Source of the DNA: an uncultured Christensenella sp.
Lineage (GTDB): Bacteria > Bacillota > Clostridia > Christensenellales > UBA1242
Assembly: GCA_948466185.1 (NCBI GenBank)
Contig: CAOJZM010000009.1
Location: forward strand, 1-41,007
Direction of reading: 5' to 3'
DNA: 41,007 nucleotides
Positions 33,681-41,007 of the stretch are shown here, one piece after another. The translations under genes were made by a program, and so were the position numbers. Under the pieces are notes generated by a model. It was not told where the DNA came from. It saw only the letters and a program-made list of their open reading frames with translations, and did no database searches. Position 1 is the stretch's first letter. Every line of letters begins with the position of its first letter.

Positions 33681-34354
33681 TATTCTTGCCCTCCTTTTGT
33701 TTCAACGGGCTTTTTTGCGCCAAGGATATCACCTTTGTAAATCCAGCACTTAACGCCGATTTTACCAATCATGGTGTAAGCAGCTGCCTCGCCATAATCG
33801 ATATCTGCACGAAGAGTGTGAAGTGGAAGGCTTCCTTCCTTGTATTTTTCAGTCATTGCCTTATCATTAGCCTTTGCAAGCACACCGCTAATCTGAACTT
33901 TACAGCCCTTTGCACCTGCCTTCATAACTCTTTGAAGGGCTTGTTTCAAGGCACGCTTACCTGCAACACGCTTTTCAAGTTGCTGTGCAATGCTTTCTGC
34001 AACAAGTTGAGCGTCAAGGTCAACCTTTTTTACTTCTTTAACATTGATAACAAGAAGTTTAACAGGTCTAATCATTTTAGAAACTTCTTTTTTGATAGTT
34101 TCAATTCCGGCACCCTTAGTTCCAATAATCATACCCGGTTTACCAGTAAAGATATTGATGATAAGTTTGCCTGCTGCTCTTTCAATTGTAACTTTTGAAA
34201 TCGCACTGGAAGCGTATTTTTTCTTCAAAAAGTTACGAATTTCTTGGTCTTCTTTAAGGTTTGCTGCAAAGCTAGCCTTATCAGCATACCAAGTTGAGTT
34301 CCAATCTTTATTAATTCCAAGTCTGAGTCCGACTGGACTTACTTTTTGTCCCAT
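33680..34354 (-). CDS. rpsC: 30S ribosomal protein S3
   Basis: A 224-residue S3 with the N-terminal [20 protein letters not shown], a KH domain (about 40-110, [20 protein letters not shown]) and the C-terminal domain with [19 protein letters not shown]. Part of the mRNA entry channel and helicase centre. It overlaps rplP by one base. Confidence 0.97.
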   Translation of the reverse strand: MGQKVSPVGLRLGINKDWNSTWYADKASFAANLKEDQEIRNFLKKKYASSAISKVTIERAAGKLIINIFTGKPGMIIGTKGAGIETIKKEVSKMIRPVKLLVINVKEVKKVDLDAQLVAESIAQQLEKRVAGKRALKQALQRVMKAGAKGCKVQISGVLAKANDKAMTEKYKEGSLPLHTLRADIDYGEAAAYTMIGKIGVKCWIYKGDILGAKKPVETKGGQE

Positions 34355-34356
34355 TC

Positions 34357-34749
34357 TTAGCCTCCTACCACTTCATCAAGCACAACTGTAATGTGTGAAG
34401 TCTTTTTAAGTATTCTGTTACCAGACCCCTTACCAGCGTAATGAATACGTTTAAGTTGAGGTCCTTGGTTTGCATAACACTCAGCAACAACAAGAGTTTC
34501 AGCATTCTTACCCATGTTGTTTTCAGCGTTTGCAATAGCAGATTTCAAAACTTTTAAAGTTTCTTGAGCTGCTGCGTCATTCATATTTTCAAGCATAGCG
34601 ACTGCGTATTGAGCTTTTTTACCACGAATTAAGTCAAGAACAATACGTACCTTAGAACTGCTCATTCTAATATAGTTTGCTCTTGCAAAAGGACGGGTAT
34701 CTTTTTCTCTTTGTCTTTTTTCTGCTTTTTGTCTAATTCTTGTAGCCAT
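34357..34749 (-). CDS. rplV: 50S ribosomal protein L22
   Basis: A 130-residue exit-tunnel protein. Core ARANYIRMSSSKVRIVLDLI and the terminal KTSHITVVLDE are conserved; the tunnel hairpin is near residues 83-98. A basic N-terminal extension of about 20 residues (TRIRQKAEKRQREKDTRPF) precedes the core. Confidence 0.97.
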   Translation of the reverse strand: MATRIRQKAEKRQREKDTRPFARANYIRMSSSKVRIVLDLIRGKKAQYAVAMLENMNDAAAQETLKVLKSAIANAENNMGKNAETLVVAECYANQGPQLKRIHYAGKGSGNRILKKTSHITVVLDEVVGG

Positions 34750-34763
34750 TTTTACCCTCCTCC

Positions 34764-35045
34764 TTACTTCTTCTTAGCGGCTGCCGCTTTTTTAGTGTGA
34801 CCTTTGTAGGTCCTTGTTGGAGAGAACTCTCCGAGTTTGTGTCCTACCATGTCAGCTGTGCAATAAACAGGAACATGTTTCTTTCCGTTGTGCACTGCAA
34901 AGGTAAAGCCAACAAATTCAGGATAAATTGTAGAAGCTCTCGACCAAGTCTTGATAGGTTTTTTAACCCCTGAAGCAGTCATTTCATTGACTTTCTTCAT
35001 TAAACTTGGGTGAACATAAGGCTTTTTCTTTAATGATCTGCTCAT
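34764..35045 (-). CDS. rpsS: 30S ribosomal protein S19
   Basis: A 93-residue 30S head protein ([20 protein letters not shown] ... [19 protein letters not shown]), ending in an Ala/Lys tail. Normal length and position between rplB and rplV. Confidence 0.98.
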   Translation of the reverse strand: MSRSLKKKPYVHPSLMKKVNEMTASGVKKPIKTWSRASTIYPEFVGFTFAVHNGKKHVPVYCTADMVGHKLGEFSPTRTYKGHTKKAAAAKKK

Positions 35046-35056
35046 ATCTATCTCTC

Positions 35057-35884
35057 CTAATTAACTCTCTTAACCATCAAGCGGTTAGAGCGATTTTTCT
35101 TCTTTCTTGTCTTATAACCAAGAGCAGGTTTACCCCAAGGAGTAACAGGTGAAGCCATACCAACAGGGCTCTTACCTTCACCACCACCATGCTTATGGTC
35201 ATTAGGGTTCATAGCCACACCACGAACGGATGGTCTAACGCCCATATGTCTCTTTCTTCCAGCCTTACCAAGTGAAATAAGTTCATGGTCAAGGTTTCCA
35301 ACAGTGCCGATTGTTGCACGGCAGGTAAGAAGAACCTTTCTCATTTCTCCACTTGGAAGTCTTAAAGTTGCATACTTGCCTTCCTTAGCCATAAGTTGAA
35401 CTTCAGCACCGGCTGATCTTGCAAGTTGTCCGCCCTTCTTTGGTTCAAGTTCAATGTTATGAATTAAAGAACCTACTGGGATATTAGCAAGTGGAAGATT
35501 ATTTCCGACTTTTATATCAACGTTATCGCCGCTCATAACGATGTCACCATCTTTGAGTCCGTTTGGCGCGATAATGTATCTCTTTTCTCCATCTACATAG
35601 CTAAGTAATGCTATGTATGCAGTTCTGTTTGGATCGTATTCAATACCAACAACTTTAGCAGGAACATTATCCTTATTACGTTTGAAATCAATAATACGAT
35701 ACTTTTGTCTGTTTCCACCACCTTGGTGTCTAACAGTAATTCTTCCCTGAGCATTTCTTCCAGCGTGTTTATCTTTCTTTGCAAGAAGAGATTTTTCAGG
35801 AGTTTTCTTTGTTACTTCTTCGAAGGAAGAGGTCGTATAGAATCTTCTTCCCGCAGAAGTTGGATTGCTTGTCTTAATTGCCAT
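35057..35884 (-). CDS. rplB: 50S ribosomal protein L2
   Basis: A 275-residue L2 next to the peptidyl transferase centre. RNA-binding OB and SH3-like domains, then [20 protein letters not shown] with the conserved His near residue 229. Normal length. Confidence 0.98.
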   Translation of the reverse strand: MAIKTSNPTSAGRRFYTTSSFEEVTKKTPEKSLLAKKDKHAGRNAQGRITVRHQGGGNRQKYRIIDFKRNKDNVPAKVVGIEYDPNRTAYIALLSYVDGEKRYIIAPNGLKDGDIVMSGDNVDIKVGNNLPLANIPVGSLIHNIELEPKKGGQLARSAGAEVQLMAKEGKYATLRLPSGEMRKVLLTCRATIGTVGNLDHELISLGKAGRKRHMGVRPSVRGVAMNPNDHKHGGGEGKSPVGMASPVTPWGKPALGYKTRKKKNRSNRLMVKRVN

Positions 35885-35901
35885 AATGACCTAACCTCCT
35901 A

Positions 35902-36204
35902 TTAAGATAAGCTGTCAAAGAACGCAATAGTTTTAGAAGATTCTTTCAAGGTTACAATTGCTTTTTTGTAATCAGAAGTTCTTCCTTCCGTTCTTCCAGC
36001 TTTAGTGTTTTGGACTTTCTTGTGTCCTTTAACATTAACAGTGTTTACTTTTTCAACTTCAACACCGAAAAGTTGTTCAACAGCTTTTGCTATTTCAATT
36101 TTGTTTGCGTTTTTAGCCACTTCAAAAGTGTAAACCTTACTTGCGATTCCAGCATAGCTTTTTTCAGTAAGAAGTGGTCTTTTGATAATTTGTTCTGCGT
36201 TCAT
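35902..36204 (-). CDS. rplW: 50S ribosomal protein L23
   Basis: A 100-residue exit-site protein that docks trigger factor and SRP ([38 protein letters not shown]). The start overlaps the rplD stop by one base. Confidence 0.97.
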   Translation of the reverse strand: MNAEQIIKRPLLTEKSYAGIASKVYTFEVAKNANKIEIAKAVEQLFGVEVEKVNTVNVKGHKKVQNTKAGRTEGRTSDYKKAIVTLKESSKTIAFFDSLS

Positions 36205-36830
36205 TATTCTGCGTATGCCTCCTCGATAGTTTTGATAGCAGACTGAGTAAGAACAAGGTTTTTAGATGCTACAACATCATAAACATTGATATCAGTTGCT
36301 TCTTGGATAGCAAGTCCTGCCATGTTAGCAGTCGCTCTCTTAATCTTCTCATCATTGCCTTTATTAACAACGATAGTTGAGCCGTTAAATTTGAAAGCGT
36401 TTACGAATGCTTGAGCTTCTTTTGTCTTTGCATCTTTAAAATCGAATTTGTCGATAACAACAACTTGATTTGCTCTGATTTTTTCGCTAAGAGCAGAAAG
36501 AAGAGCGTAACGTCTTGCTTGCTTATTCATCTTTTTAGAATAATCTCTAGGTTTTGGTGCGAATGCAACTCCGCCGCCAGTCCATTGTGGAGCCTTTTTA
36601 GAGCCATGTCTTGCTCTGCCTGTCCCCTTTTGACGCCAAGGCTTAGCTGCCTTGCCACGAACTTCACTTCTAGTCAATGTACTTTTTGTACCTTGTCTTT
36701 GATTAGCATTATACATAACAATTGCTTGATGAATAAGAGGTTCGTTATATTCTACTTCAAAAAGGTCTTTAGAAAGTGTCATGCTGCCAACTTCTTTGGC
36801 CTCCATATTGAAAACTTTTACTTTTGCCAT
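36204..36830 (-). CDS. rplD: 50S ribosomal protein L4
   Basis: A 208-residue L4: globular domain plus the tunnel loop around [20 protein letters not shown] and [20 protein letters not shown]. In gamma-proteobacteria L4 represses the S10 operon through its leader; whether that holds here is unknown, but the leader at 37798-38012 makes the question relevant. Confidence 0.97.
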   Translation of the reverse strand: MAKVKVFNMEAKEVGSMTLSKDLFEVEYNEPLIHQAIVMYNANQRQGTKSTLTRSEVRGKAAKPWRQKGTGRARHGSKKAPQWTGGGVAFAPKPRDYSKKMNKQARRYALLSALSEKIRANQVVVIDKFDFKDAKTKEAQAFVNAFKFNGSTIVVNKGNDEKIKRATANMAGLAIQEATDINVYDVVASKNLVLTQSAIKTIEEAYAE

Positions 36831-36841
36831 GTCAAACTCCT

Positions 36842-37474
36842 TTATGCCTTCTTGCTCTCACGGATTGTAACCACGCTACCCTTAGGTCCAGGGATACAAC
36901 CTTTAACAAGTAAGATATTTCTATCGGTATCAACCTTAACAATTTCAAGGTTTTGAATAGTAACTCTTTCAACACCATAATGTCCAGGCATATGTTTATT
37001 CTTGAACACTCTTGATGGAGTAGAGTTTGCACCCATAGAGCCGACTTCTCTATGAACAGGACCAGTACCGTGAGTCATCTTTAATCTGTGTTGATTCCAT
37101 CTTTGGATAACACCAGTAAAACCACGACCTCTTGTTGTACCAGTAACATCAACCTTATCGCCATCTGCGAAGATATCGCATTTGATTTCTTGACCAAGTT
37201 GATATTCTTCAGCATTATCGAATTTGAGTTCTTTAACAAGTCTGTAAGTTTCAACTCCAGCTTTCTTGAATGCACCAGCACTTGCTTTGTTTACTCTTGA
37301 TGCCTTTTGTTTTTGAAAAGCAACGACAACTGCTTTATAACCGTCCTTTTCTTCGTTCTTAATTTGAACGACTGGGCAAGGACCCGCCTCAACCACTGTA
37401 ACTGGAATAACCAAACCTTCTGAAGTGAAGACTTGAGTCATGCCAAGTTTCTTTCCAACTATTGCTTTTTTCAT
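36842..37474 (-). CDS. rplC: 50S ribosomal protein L3
   Basis: A 210-residue L3 (MKKAIVGKKLGMTQVFTSEG; the conserved RGRGFTGVIQRW and GSMGANSTPSRVFKNKHMPG segments reach the peptidyl transferase centre). GGAGGAAGAC lies upstream of the ATG. Confidence 0.98.
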   Translation of the reverse strand: MKKAIVGKKLGMTQVFTSEGLVIPVTVVEAGPCPVVQIKNEEKDGYKAVVVAFQKQKASRVNKASAGAFKKAGVETYRLVKELKFDNAEEYQLGQEIKCDIFADGDKVDVTGTTRGRGFTGVIQRWNQHRLKMTHGTGPVHREVGSMGANSTPSRVFKNKHMPGHYGVERVTIQNLEIVKVDTDRNILLVKGCIPGPKGSVVTIRESKKA

Positions 37475-37488
37475 TTATGTCTTCCTCC

Positions 37489-37797
37489 TTACAGTTTGAT
37501 TTTTATATCAACACCTGCAGGCAAATCAATCTTCATAAGAGCGTCAACTGCCTTTGTAGATGGTGAATAAATATCGATAAGTCTTTTGTGAGTCCTTGAC
37601 TCAAATTGTTCACGACTGTCTTTATACTTGTGTGGTGAACGAATAACGGTTACCACTTCCCTGTCTGTTGGAAGAGGAATAGGCCCGCTTACCTTTGCTC
37701 CACTCTTCTCAGCGGTTTCGATAATTCTCTTGCACGCTTCATCAATGAGGGAGTGTTCAAAGGCTTTTAATTTAATTCTGATTTTTTGTGTTGCCAT
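37489..37797 (-). CDS. rpsJ: 30S ribosomal protein S10 (NusE)
   Basis: A 102-residue protein, first gene of the superoperon ([20 protein letters not shown] ... [14 protein letters not shown]). It also serves as NusE in antitermination with NusB. AGGAGG lies about 11 nt upstream of the ATG. No tuf, fusA or rpsG gene lies directly upstream, so the S10 operon is not joined to the str operon here. Confidence 0.98.
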   Translation of the reverse strand: MATQKIRIKLKAFEHSLIDEACKRIIETAEKSGAKVSGPIPLPTDREVVTVIRSPHKYKDSREQFESRTHKRLIDIYSPSTKAVDALMKIDLPAGVDIKIKL

Positions 37798-38012
37798 TAA
37801 TTATTTACCTCCTGTAATAGCACTGCCGACCCTTCACATTTAATTTTTACCATACGGAACACGACTCCGTGTGTATCTTGCTGTGAGAATTTAAAAAATG
37901 TGATATTCTGGTCGGTCGCTCGTAGTCTAACTTGCCACGAACTTGTCCACGTAAATTCTCTTTGATTGCTGGTAACCAAAGTAACCTTACGCTTCAACCC
38001 ATATTTCACAGC
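37798..38012 (-). promoter_or_regulatory. Long structured leader of the S10 operon
   Basis: From the predicted +1 (about 38012) to rpsJ is about 215 nt. Two long-range pairings are visible. Pairing A: the first seven bases GCTGTGA (38006-38012) with TCACAGC (37880-37886). Pairing B: GGTCGG-type arms at 37910-37915 / 37826-37831 together with an 8-bp stem at 37896-37903 / 37834-37841. The TCACAGC element lies in the loop of B, so A and B either form a pseudoknot or exclude each other. A small hairpin (37854-37858 / 37866-37870) lies inside. There is no intrinsic terminator before rpsJ. Control by a ribosomal protein or by mRNA accessibility is inference. Confidence 0.6.
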
Positions 38013-38018
38013 ATTTAC

Positions 38019-38047
38019 ATTCTACCAAAAACCCGACATGATGTCAA
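38019..38047 (-). promoter_or_regulatory. Sigma-A promoter of the S10-spc-alpha superoperon
   Basis: Minus strand: perfect -35 TTGACA (38042-38047), 17-bp spacer, -10 TAGAAT (38019-38024, 5 of 6). The strongest promoter in the window. The expected start is at about 38012. Confidence 0.88.
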
Positions 38048-38103
38048 GGGTTTTTACAAGAAAAAATAAAGATTTTTTCAGGCAAAAAATGCGTTATTAT
38101 ATA

Positions 38104-38132
38104 TTGACAAATATTATATATTATTATATTAT
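38104..38132 (+). promoter_or_regulatory. Sigma-A promoter of the small coiled-coil gene
   Basis: -35 TTGACA (38104-38109), 17-bp spacer, -10 TATTAT (38127-38132), in an almost pure A/T tract. Divergent from the S10 promoter, with 56 bp between the two -35 boxes. Confidence 0.75.
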
Positions 38133-38152
38133 ATATATAAGGAGAAATGGTA

Positions 38153-38458
38153 ATGAACGCAAATGCAATAGAAGAACTGGTAAAAGTTATATACTCAATG
38201 GACCAAAGATTACGAAGAATTGAGGAAGATATAATTGAAATAAAGCAAACTGGCACTGCAAACGAGGACAAGCTTAAGAAACTTGCAGCTGGACAAAAAG
38301 ACCTTGCCGCTGCAAATACTGAAATACTTTCAAGGATGGATGCCGATTATTTGGCACGCCACCCTAATCGTAAGATTTTATTTTCTAAATTAGAAGATGA
38401 TATTCACCCTCACTATGAGAGTGTTTACTCTGAAAGACACGAAGACGAAAATGACTAA
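38153..38458 (+). CDS. Small coiled-coil protein of unknown function
   Basis: A 101-residue, highly charged protein I do not recognise. Residues about 4-60 have heptad-like spacing of Ile/Leu/Met (AIEELVKVIYSMDQRLRRIE and onwards), suggesting a coiled coil; the C-terminus is acidic and His-containing (HPHYESVYSERHEDEND). No membrane segment. The first ATG (38147) is only 2 nt from AAGGAG, so the ATG at 38153 (8-nt spacing) is more likely. It is a single-gene unit with its own promoter and terminator. Confidence 0.75.
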   Translation: MNANAIEELVKVIYSMDQRLRRIEEDIIEIKQTGTANEDKLKKLAAGQKDLAAANTEILSRMDADYLARHPNRKILFSKLEDDIHPHYESVYSERHEDEND

Positions 38459-38475
38459 ATATTCAAAAACAACAA

Positions 38476-38501
38476 AAAATCTCTGAAATTTCAGAGATTT
38501 T
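38476..38501. terminator. Bidirectional terminator between the coiled-coil gene and recO
   Basis: A perfect palindrome AAATCTCTGAAA / TTTCAGAGATTT with flanking A and T tracts serves the convergent genes on both strands. Confidence 0.88.
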
Positions 38502-38520
38502 TTTAATTTATATTTAATAT

Positions 38521-39243
38521 TTAAACTGAAGGTATACTGCAAAACCTTTGCCCCATTCTCCATTCAAAGTTTTTTTCAAGAAGATGGAAACATTCTTTCT
38601 CTCCATTACCACCTATTTTCAAAGTTGGAAGCTTATCATAATCCACACCGCTTAAAAGCTTCAGTGCACTGTAACACACGTCGCTAACAGGCAAACAGGT
38701 ATCCGTTTTGCATCCCGCACAAACAAACTCACCTATATCAATATTAAAATACTTTTTGCCACTCAATGTAATTTTGCAGGAAGAACATTTGTTTGTAATG
38801 AATGAATATCCAATGTTTTCAAATACTTTTATCAAAAACTTATCAATACAATAGTATTTGTTTACCTGCGAGTAACATAACGCTTTTAAACATTTTAACA
38901 GCTCAATAAATAGTGCCGGGTCACTTTCCTGTGAAGAAACTTTGTTAACAATATCAAGGATTGCACAACCTTCATAAAACTTGTCCAAATCTTTAGTTAA
39001 TCCAAAAAAAGAATCAATAACTTCTACCTGTGTTACAATATTAAATCCTTTAGTATTTTCTATAATAAATTCTCCAAAAGAAAAGACTTCTTTTGCTGCT
39101 TTTAACTTTGCTTTTTCGCCTCGAACCCCTCGCATAAATGCAGTCATCTTTCCCTGTTCAAGAGTAAAAAGGGTCAAAAGCTTGTCCTTTTCTTTGTAAT
39201 CTTTGGATGAAATTATCACCGCTTTAACTTTTGTACTAGCCAT
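38521..39243 (-). CDS. recO: DNA repair protein RecO
   Basis: A 240-residue protein of the RecFOR pathway that loads RecA on SSB-coated DNA. N-terminal OB fold (KAVIISSKDYKEKDKLLTLF), helical middle, and a zinc motif CSSC ... CAGC near residues 153-180. AAAAAGGG-type sequence of the preceding gene end serves as its binding region, and it starts 2 bp after that gene's stop, so translation is probably coupled. Confidence 0.93.
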   Translation of the reverse strand: MASTKVKAVIISSKDYKEKDKLLTLFTLEQGKMTAFMRGVRGEKAKLKAAKEVFSFGEFIIENTKGFNIVTQVEVIDSFFGLTKDLDKFYEGCAILDIVNKVSSQESDPALFIELLKCLKALCYSQVNKYYCIDKFLIKVFENIGYSFITNKCSSCKITLSGKKYFNIDIGEFVCAGCKTDTCLPVSDVCYSALKLLSGVDYDKLPTLKIGGNGEKECFHLLEKNFEWRMGQRFCSIPSV

Positions 39244-39245
39244 AA

Positions 39246-39419
39246 TTATTCCCGTTCCTGCCCTTTTTCTCTATCTATGGCAGAAAGTAACTCCTTATCC
39301 CAGATACGCATACTTTTAACAAAATGTCTTATAACCTGTGTGTCACCGCCAAGTTCCAAAGCCCTTAAAAATACGGCAGCATCACTATCTTCAAATTTTG
39401 GTAATTTGTTTGTTTTCAT
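39246..39419 (-). CDS. Small 57-residue protein upstream of recO
   Basis: The frame reads MKTNKLPKFEDSDAAVFLRA, then ALELGGDTQVIRHFV, then WDKELLSAIDREKGQERE. GGAGG lies 6-7 nt before the ATG, and recO starts 2 bp after its stop. A small gene just upstream of recO (yqzL) is usual in Firmicutes, but I cannot match this sequence to YqzL with confidence. It is predicted mostly helical and charged, with no membrane segment. Confidence 0.75.
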   Translation of the reverse strand: MKTNKLPKFEDSDAAVFLRALELGGDTQVIRHFVKSMRIWDKELLSAIDREKGQERE

Positions 39420-39444
39420 GTTGCACCTCCGCCTTCTTATAATT

Positions 39445-39474
39445 AGTATATACTAAAAATTTCAGTTTAGGCAA
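39445..39474 (-). promoter_or_regulatory. Possible promoter for the 57-residue gene and recO
   Basis: Minus strand: TTGCCT (39469-39474), 18-bp spacer, TATACT (39445-39450), within the small palindrome AGTATATACT. Confidence 0.4.
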
Positions 39475-39525
39475 CCAATTTTGTTTTTAAAGTGAAAATA
39501 TTTGAGAAAGATGTCAGCTTCACCA

Positions 39526-40044
39526 TTATACTTTTGTAACCGTTAATGTCCCGCTTGAAAACACTTCTGAAACATTATTAATGTTACGTAACGAAACCGG
39601 ACTTCCATTCTCGGTAATATTAATAACCACACTTCCCGATAATGTGGCTGCGTCACCCAACACACCGCTTGACTGACTTTCGGAGGCAGGTATGATATTC
39701 CCATTATTAAATAATGCTAAAGCCAGAGTACCATTTGAAGAAATTGCACCATTTGCATTATATGAAATTTGATAGGTACCAATATCAAGATTAATTACAC
39801 CATTTGCACCTGTTAATATATTTATCCCCGCTCCACTTACCATATTAAAAATCACATTGCCATTTGGCAAAACAGTCTGAGGCGTTGTAAAGTTAAAAAA
39901 TGCCCAACTCGGAGTAATTACAGGATTAATAACTGTATTAGATGAACCAGTTAAAAGATTTAATAGCCTACATCTACAATTAAAAATAGGACAGGGATAA
40001 TAAGACCCTCCATTACATTGATTAAAATTTAAATTACAAGGCAT
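39526..40044 (-). CDS. BclA C-terminal-like (C1q/TNF-like) spore-surface protein
   Basis: A 172-residue protein. The N-terminus is Cys-rich (five Cys in the first 25 residues, with a CNxNxNxCN pattern and CRCR) and has no signal peptide. From about residue 55 comes a beta-rich jelly-roll-like domain with the GTYQISYNANG strand and a final GTLTVTKV strand, as in the trimeric head of BclA-type exosporium glycoproteins. There is no collagen-like Gly-x-y repeat between the two parts. AAGGAGGGGGG precedes the ATG. Expression in the mother cell and location on the spore surface are inference; no sigma-K promoter could be assigned by eye. Confidence 0.75.
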   Translation of the reverse strand: MPCNLNFNQCNGGSYYPCPIFNCRCRLLNLLTGSSNTVINPVITPSWAFFNFTTPQTVLPNGNVIFNMVSGAGINILTGANGVINLDIGTYQISYNANGAISSNGTLALALFNNGNIIPASESQSSGVLGDAATLSGSVVINITENGSPVSLRNINNVSEVFSSGTLTVTKV

Positions 40045-40140
40045 ACCCCCCTCCTTTGCAAAATGTTGTATTAAATAATATTAAAAATAATAATTTTTTG
40101 TGCATAGAGTCCAAAAATTTAAAAAATTTTATTTATTTAT

Positions 40141-40169
40141 TTGCATTATTTTTTTTAAACATTTAGAAT
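40141..40169 (+). promoter_or_regulatory. Sigma-A promoter of mscL
   Basis: TTGCAT (40141-40146), 17-bp spacer, TAGAAT (40164-40169), followed about 5 bp later by the GGCAGGAGG site. Confidence 0.6.
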
Positions 40170-40187
40170 ATAGGCAGGAGGAAAGAA

Positions 40188-40829
40188 ATGAAAAAGTTTT
40201 TTAGTGATTTCAAAAAATTCATAAGTCGAGGCAATATTCTTGATATGGCTGTCGGCGTTATCATTGGTGGTGCATTTAATGCAATTGTTAAAGCATTCAC
40301 AGACCAAATAATTATGCCACTTATCAACTGGTTATTAAGCATAATCAGCGGTGGTCAAAACGGCCTTGAAGGTGCGGTTACCGTACTCAAATGGGCTGAA
40401 GACGGCACATTAGAAAATAGTATATACATAAATTGGGGTGCGTTTATATCTGCAATACTTAACTTCTTAATTATAGCTATGACCTTATTCATAATCTTAA
40501 AGGTGGCAATGAAGAGCAGCGAAATGTTTAAACATGCAACCGAAAACGCGATGAAAGGCAAACTTACTAAGGAAGAAAAGCAAGAACTTAAAGCACTTGG
40601 GATTGATAAACGTGATAAAGGTGCCGTGCTCGCATATCGTGAAGAAAAAGCACAAAAAGCTGCCGAAGAAAAAGCGGAAGAAGCGGCAAAACAAAAAGCA
40701 CTTGAAGAAGAGAAATATCGCAACTCAACAGAATATCTGTTAAAGCAAATACTTGAAACACTACAAGAAAAAGAAAATCCACAAACTGAGCTTAAAAAAG
40801 CAGTAAAGAAAACGACTAAAAACAAATAA
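40188..40829 (+). CDS. mscL: Large-conductance mechanosensitive channel MscL with cytoplasmic insert
   Basis: A 213-residue channel that opens under membrane tension to release solutes during osmotic downshock. The N-terminal amphipathic helix and TM1 (residues about 3-46, [20 protein letters not shown]) and TM2 (about 84-107) are canonical. After TM2 comes a charged, Ala/Lys/Glu-rich stretch of about 75 residues, and only then [13 protein letters not shown] (about 183-195), which resembles the usual C-terminal helical bundle (E-x-LL-x-EIRDLL type). Typical MscL is 130-150 residues, so the extra part lies between TM2 and the bundle. AGGAGG precedes the ATG by 7 nt. Confidence 0.95.
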   Translation: MKKFFSDFKKFISRGNILDMAVGVIIGGAFNAIVKAFTDQIIMPLINWLLSIISGGQNGLEGAVTVLKWAEDGTLENSIYINWGAFISAILNFLIIAMTLFIILKVAMKSSEMFKHATENAMKGKLTKEEKQELKALGIDKRDKGAVLAYREEKAQKAAEEKAEEAAKQKALEEEKYRNSTEYLLKQILETLQEKENPQTELKKAVKKTTKNK

Positions 40830-40830
40830 T

Positions 40831-40857
40831 AAAAAGACTTGCTTAGCAAGTCTTTTT
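40831..40857. terminator. Terminator after mscL
   Basis: A perfect 12-bp stem AAAAAGACTTGC / GCAAGTCTTTTT with a 3-base loop and a T tract. Confidence 0.9.
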
Positions 40858-40903
40858 TATTTAGCAATTTATAAAATAAATTTATAAAAGTTACAAAAAA
40901 TCG

Positions 40904-40932
40904 TTGACATATTATAATTTTTTTGTTATATT
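40904..40932 (+). promoter_or_regulatory. Sigma-A promoter of the tRNA-Val unit
   Basis: TTGACA (40904-40909), 17-bp spacer, TATATT (40927-40932). The expected start at about 40939 lies 16 bp before the tRNA. Confidence 0.8.
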
Positions 40933-40954
40933 AATAGAGCATGATAAATGCAAT

Positions 40955-41007
40955 GGAAGTTTAGCTCAGCTGGGAGAGCATCTGCCTTACAAGCAGAGGG
41001 TCATAGG
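40955..41007 (+). tRNA. tRNA-Val (anticodon TAC), truncated by the window end
   Basis: The 5' acceptor GGAAGTT, D arm GCTC-AGCTGGGA-GAGC, and anticodon stem TCTGC/GCAGA with loop CTTACAA (TAC) are complete. The T arm and 3' acceptor lie beyond the end. Probably the first gene of another tRNA operon. Confidence 0.9.

Noticed and set aside
37797..38009. 70-residue frame directly upstream of rpsJ on the minus strand
   Set aside because: It starts with a GTG about 3 nt after the predicted transcription start, has no ribosome binding site, and covers the structured leader. Its stop merely overlaps the rpsJ start by chance of the A/T-rich end.
40355..40867. 170-codon minus-strand frame across mscL
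   Set aside because: Antisense of mscL; Ser/Phe/Cys-rich composition is the complement of the Lys/Glu/Ala-rich tail.
1..41007. CRISPR array, prophage, transposon, secondary-metabolite or defence cluster
   Set aside because: No regularly spaced repeats, integrase, transposase, cas, restriction or biosynthetic genes were seen.

Overview
The window is a low-GC chromosomal segment from an endospore-forming member of the class Clostridia. The evidence is a spore germination pair (SleB/YpeB), SpoIIR, a SipL-like DUF3794/LysM protein, WhiA, a Veg homologue, zinc-type S14, and strong AGGAGG ribosome binding sites with sigma-A promoters. An uncultured gut Clostridia lineage (Christensenellales-like) is my guess from the gene order and the intergenic repeats; it is not proven by the sequence. 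Almost all genes lie on the minus strand, so each operon reads from high to low coordinates.

Layout. (a) 1-421 is a gene-free end holding a dispersed repeat and three tiny hairpins. (b) 422-5213 is a sporulation block: sipL-like gene, a short pyroglutamyl-peptidase-like gene, then spoIIR-sleB-ypeB. A veg homologue runs divergently at 5329. (c) 5572-13098 is the classic Firmicutes cluster rpoZ | priA-rhomboid-def-fmt-rlmN-rsgA-rpe, linking replication restart, formyl-Met initiation and processing, rRNA modification and ribosome assembly. (d) 13099-14572 is an AT-rich accessory stretch with one alpha/beta hydrolase. (e) 14573-15310 is a six-tRNA operon (Gly, Arg, His, Gln-CTG, Gln-TTG, Lys) with its own promoter and terminator. 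(f) 15393-21623 is PHP-whiA-dnaE-pfkA, a common Clostridia order that here lacks the usual rapZ and yvcK. (g) 21709-37797 is an unbroken S10-spc-alpha ribosomal superoperon from rpsJ to rplQ, including secY, adk, map, a KOW protein, infA, rpmJ and rpoA. It starts at a very good promoter, carries a leader of about 215 nt, and has an unrecognised 120-residue gene inserted between secY and adk. (h) 38010-41007 holds a small coiled-coil gene, a 57-residue gene plus recO, a BclA-like spore-surface protein, mscL with a long cytoplasmic insert, and the start of a tRNA-Val.

Most of the window is housekeeping. The parts most worth a second look are the S10 leader, whose 5' end can form two incompatible pairings; two stand-alone genes whose extended -10 box sits exactly 6 nt before an ATG with no Shine-Dalgarno, implying leaderless mRNAs; the unknown gene inside the spc operon with a perfect 13-bp hairpin at its end; and family proteins with unusual extensions or substitutions (MscL, L24, rhomboid, phosphofructokinase). 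I found no CRISPR array, phage, transposase or toxin-antitoxin system.
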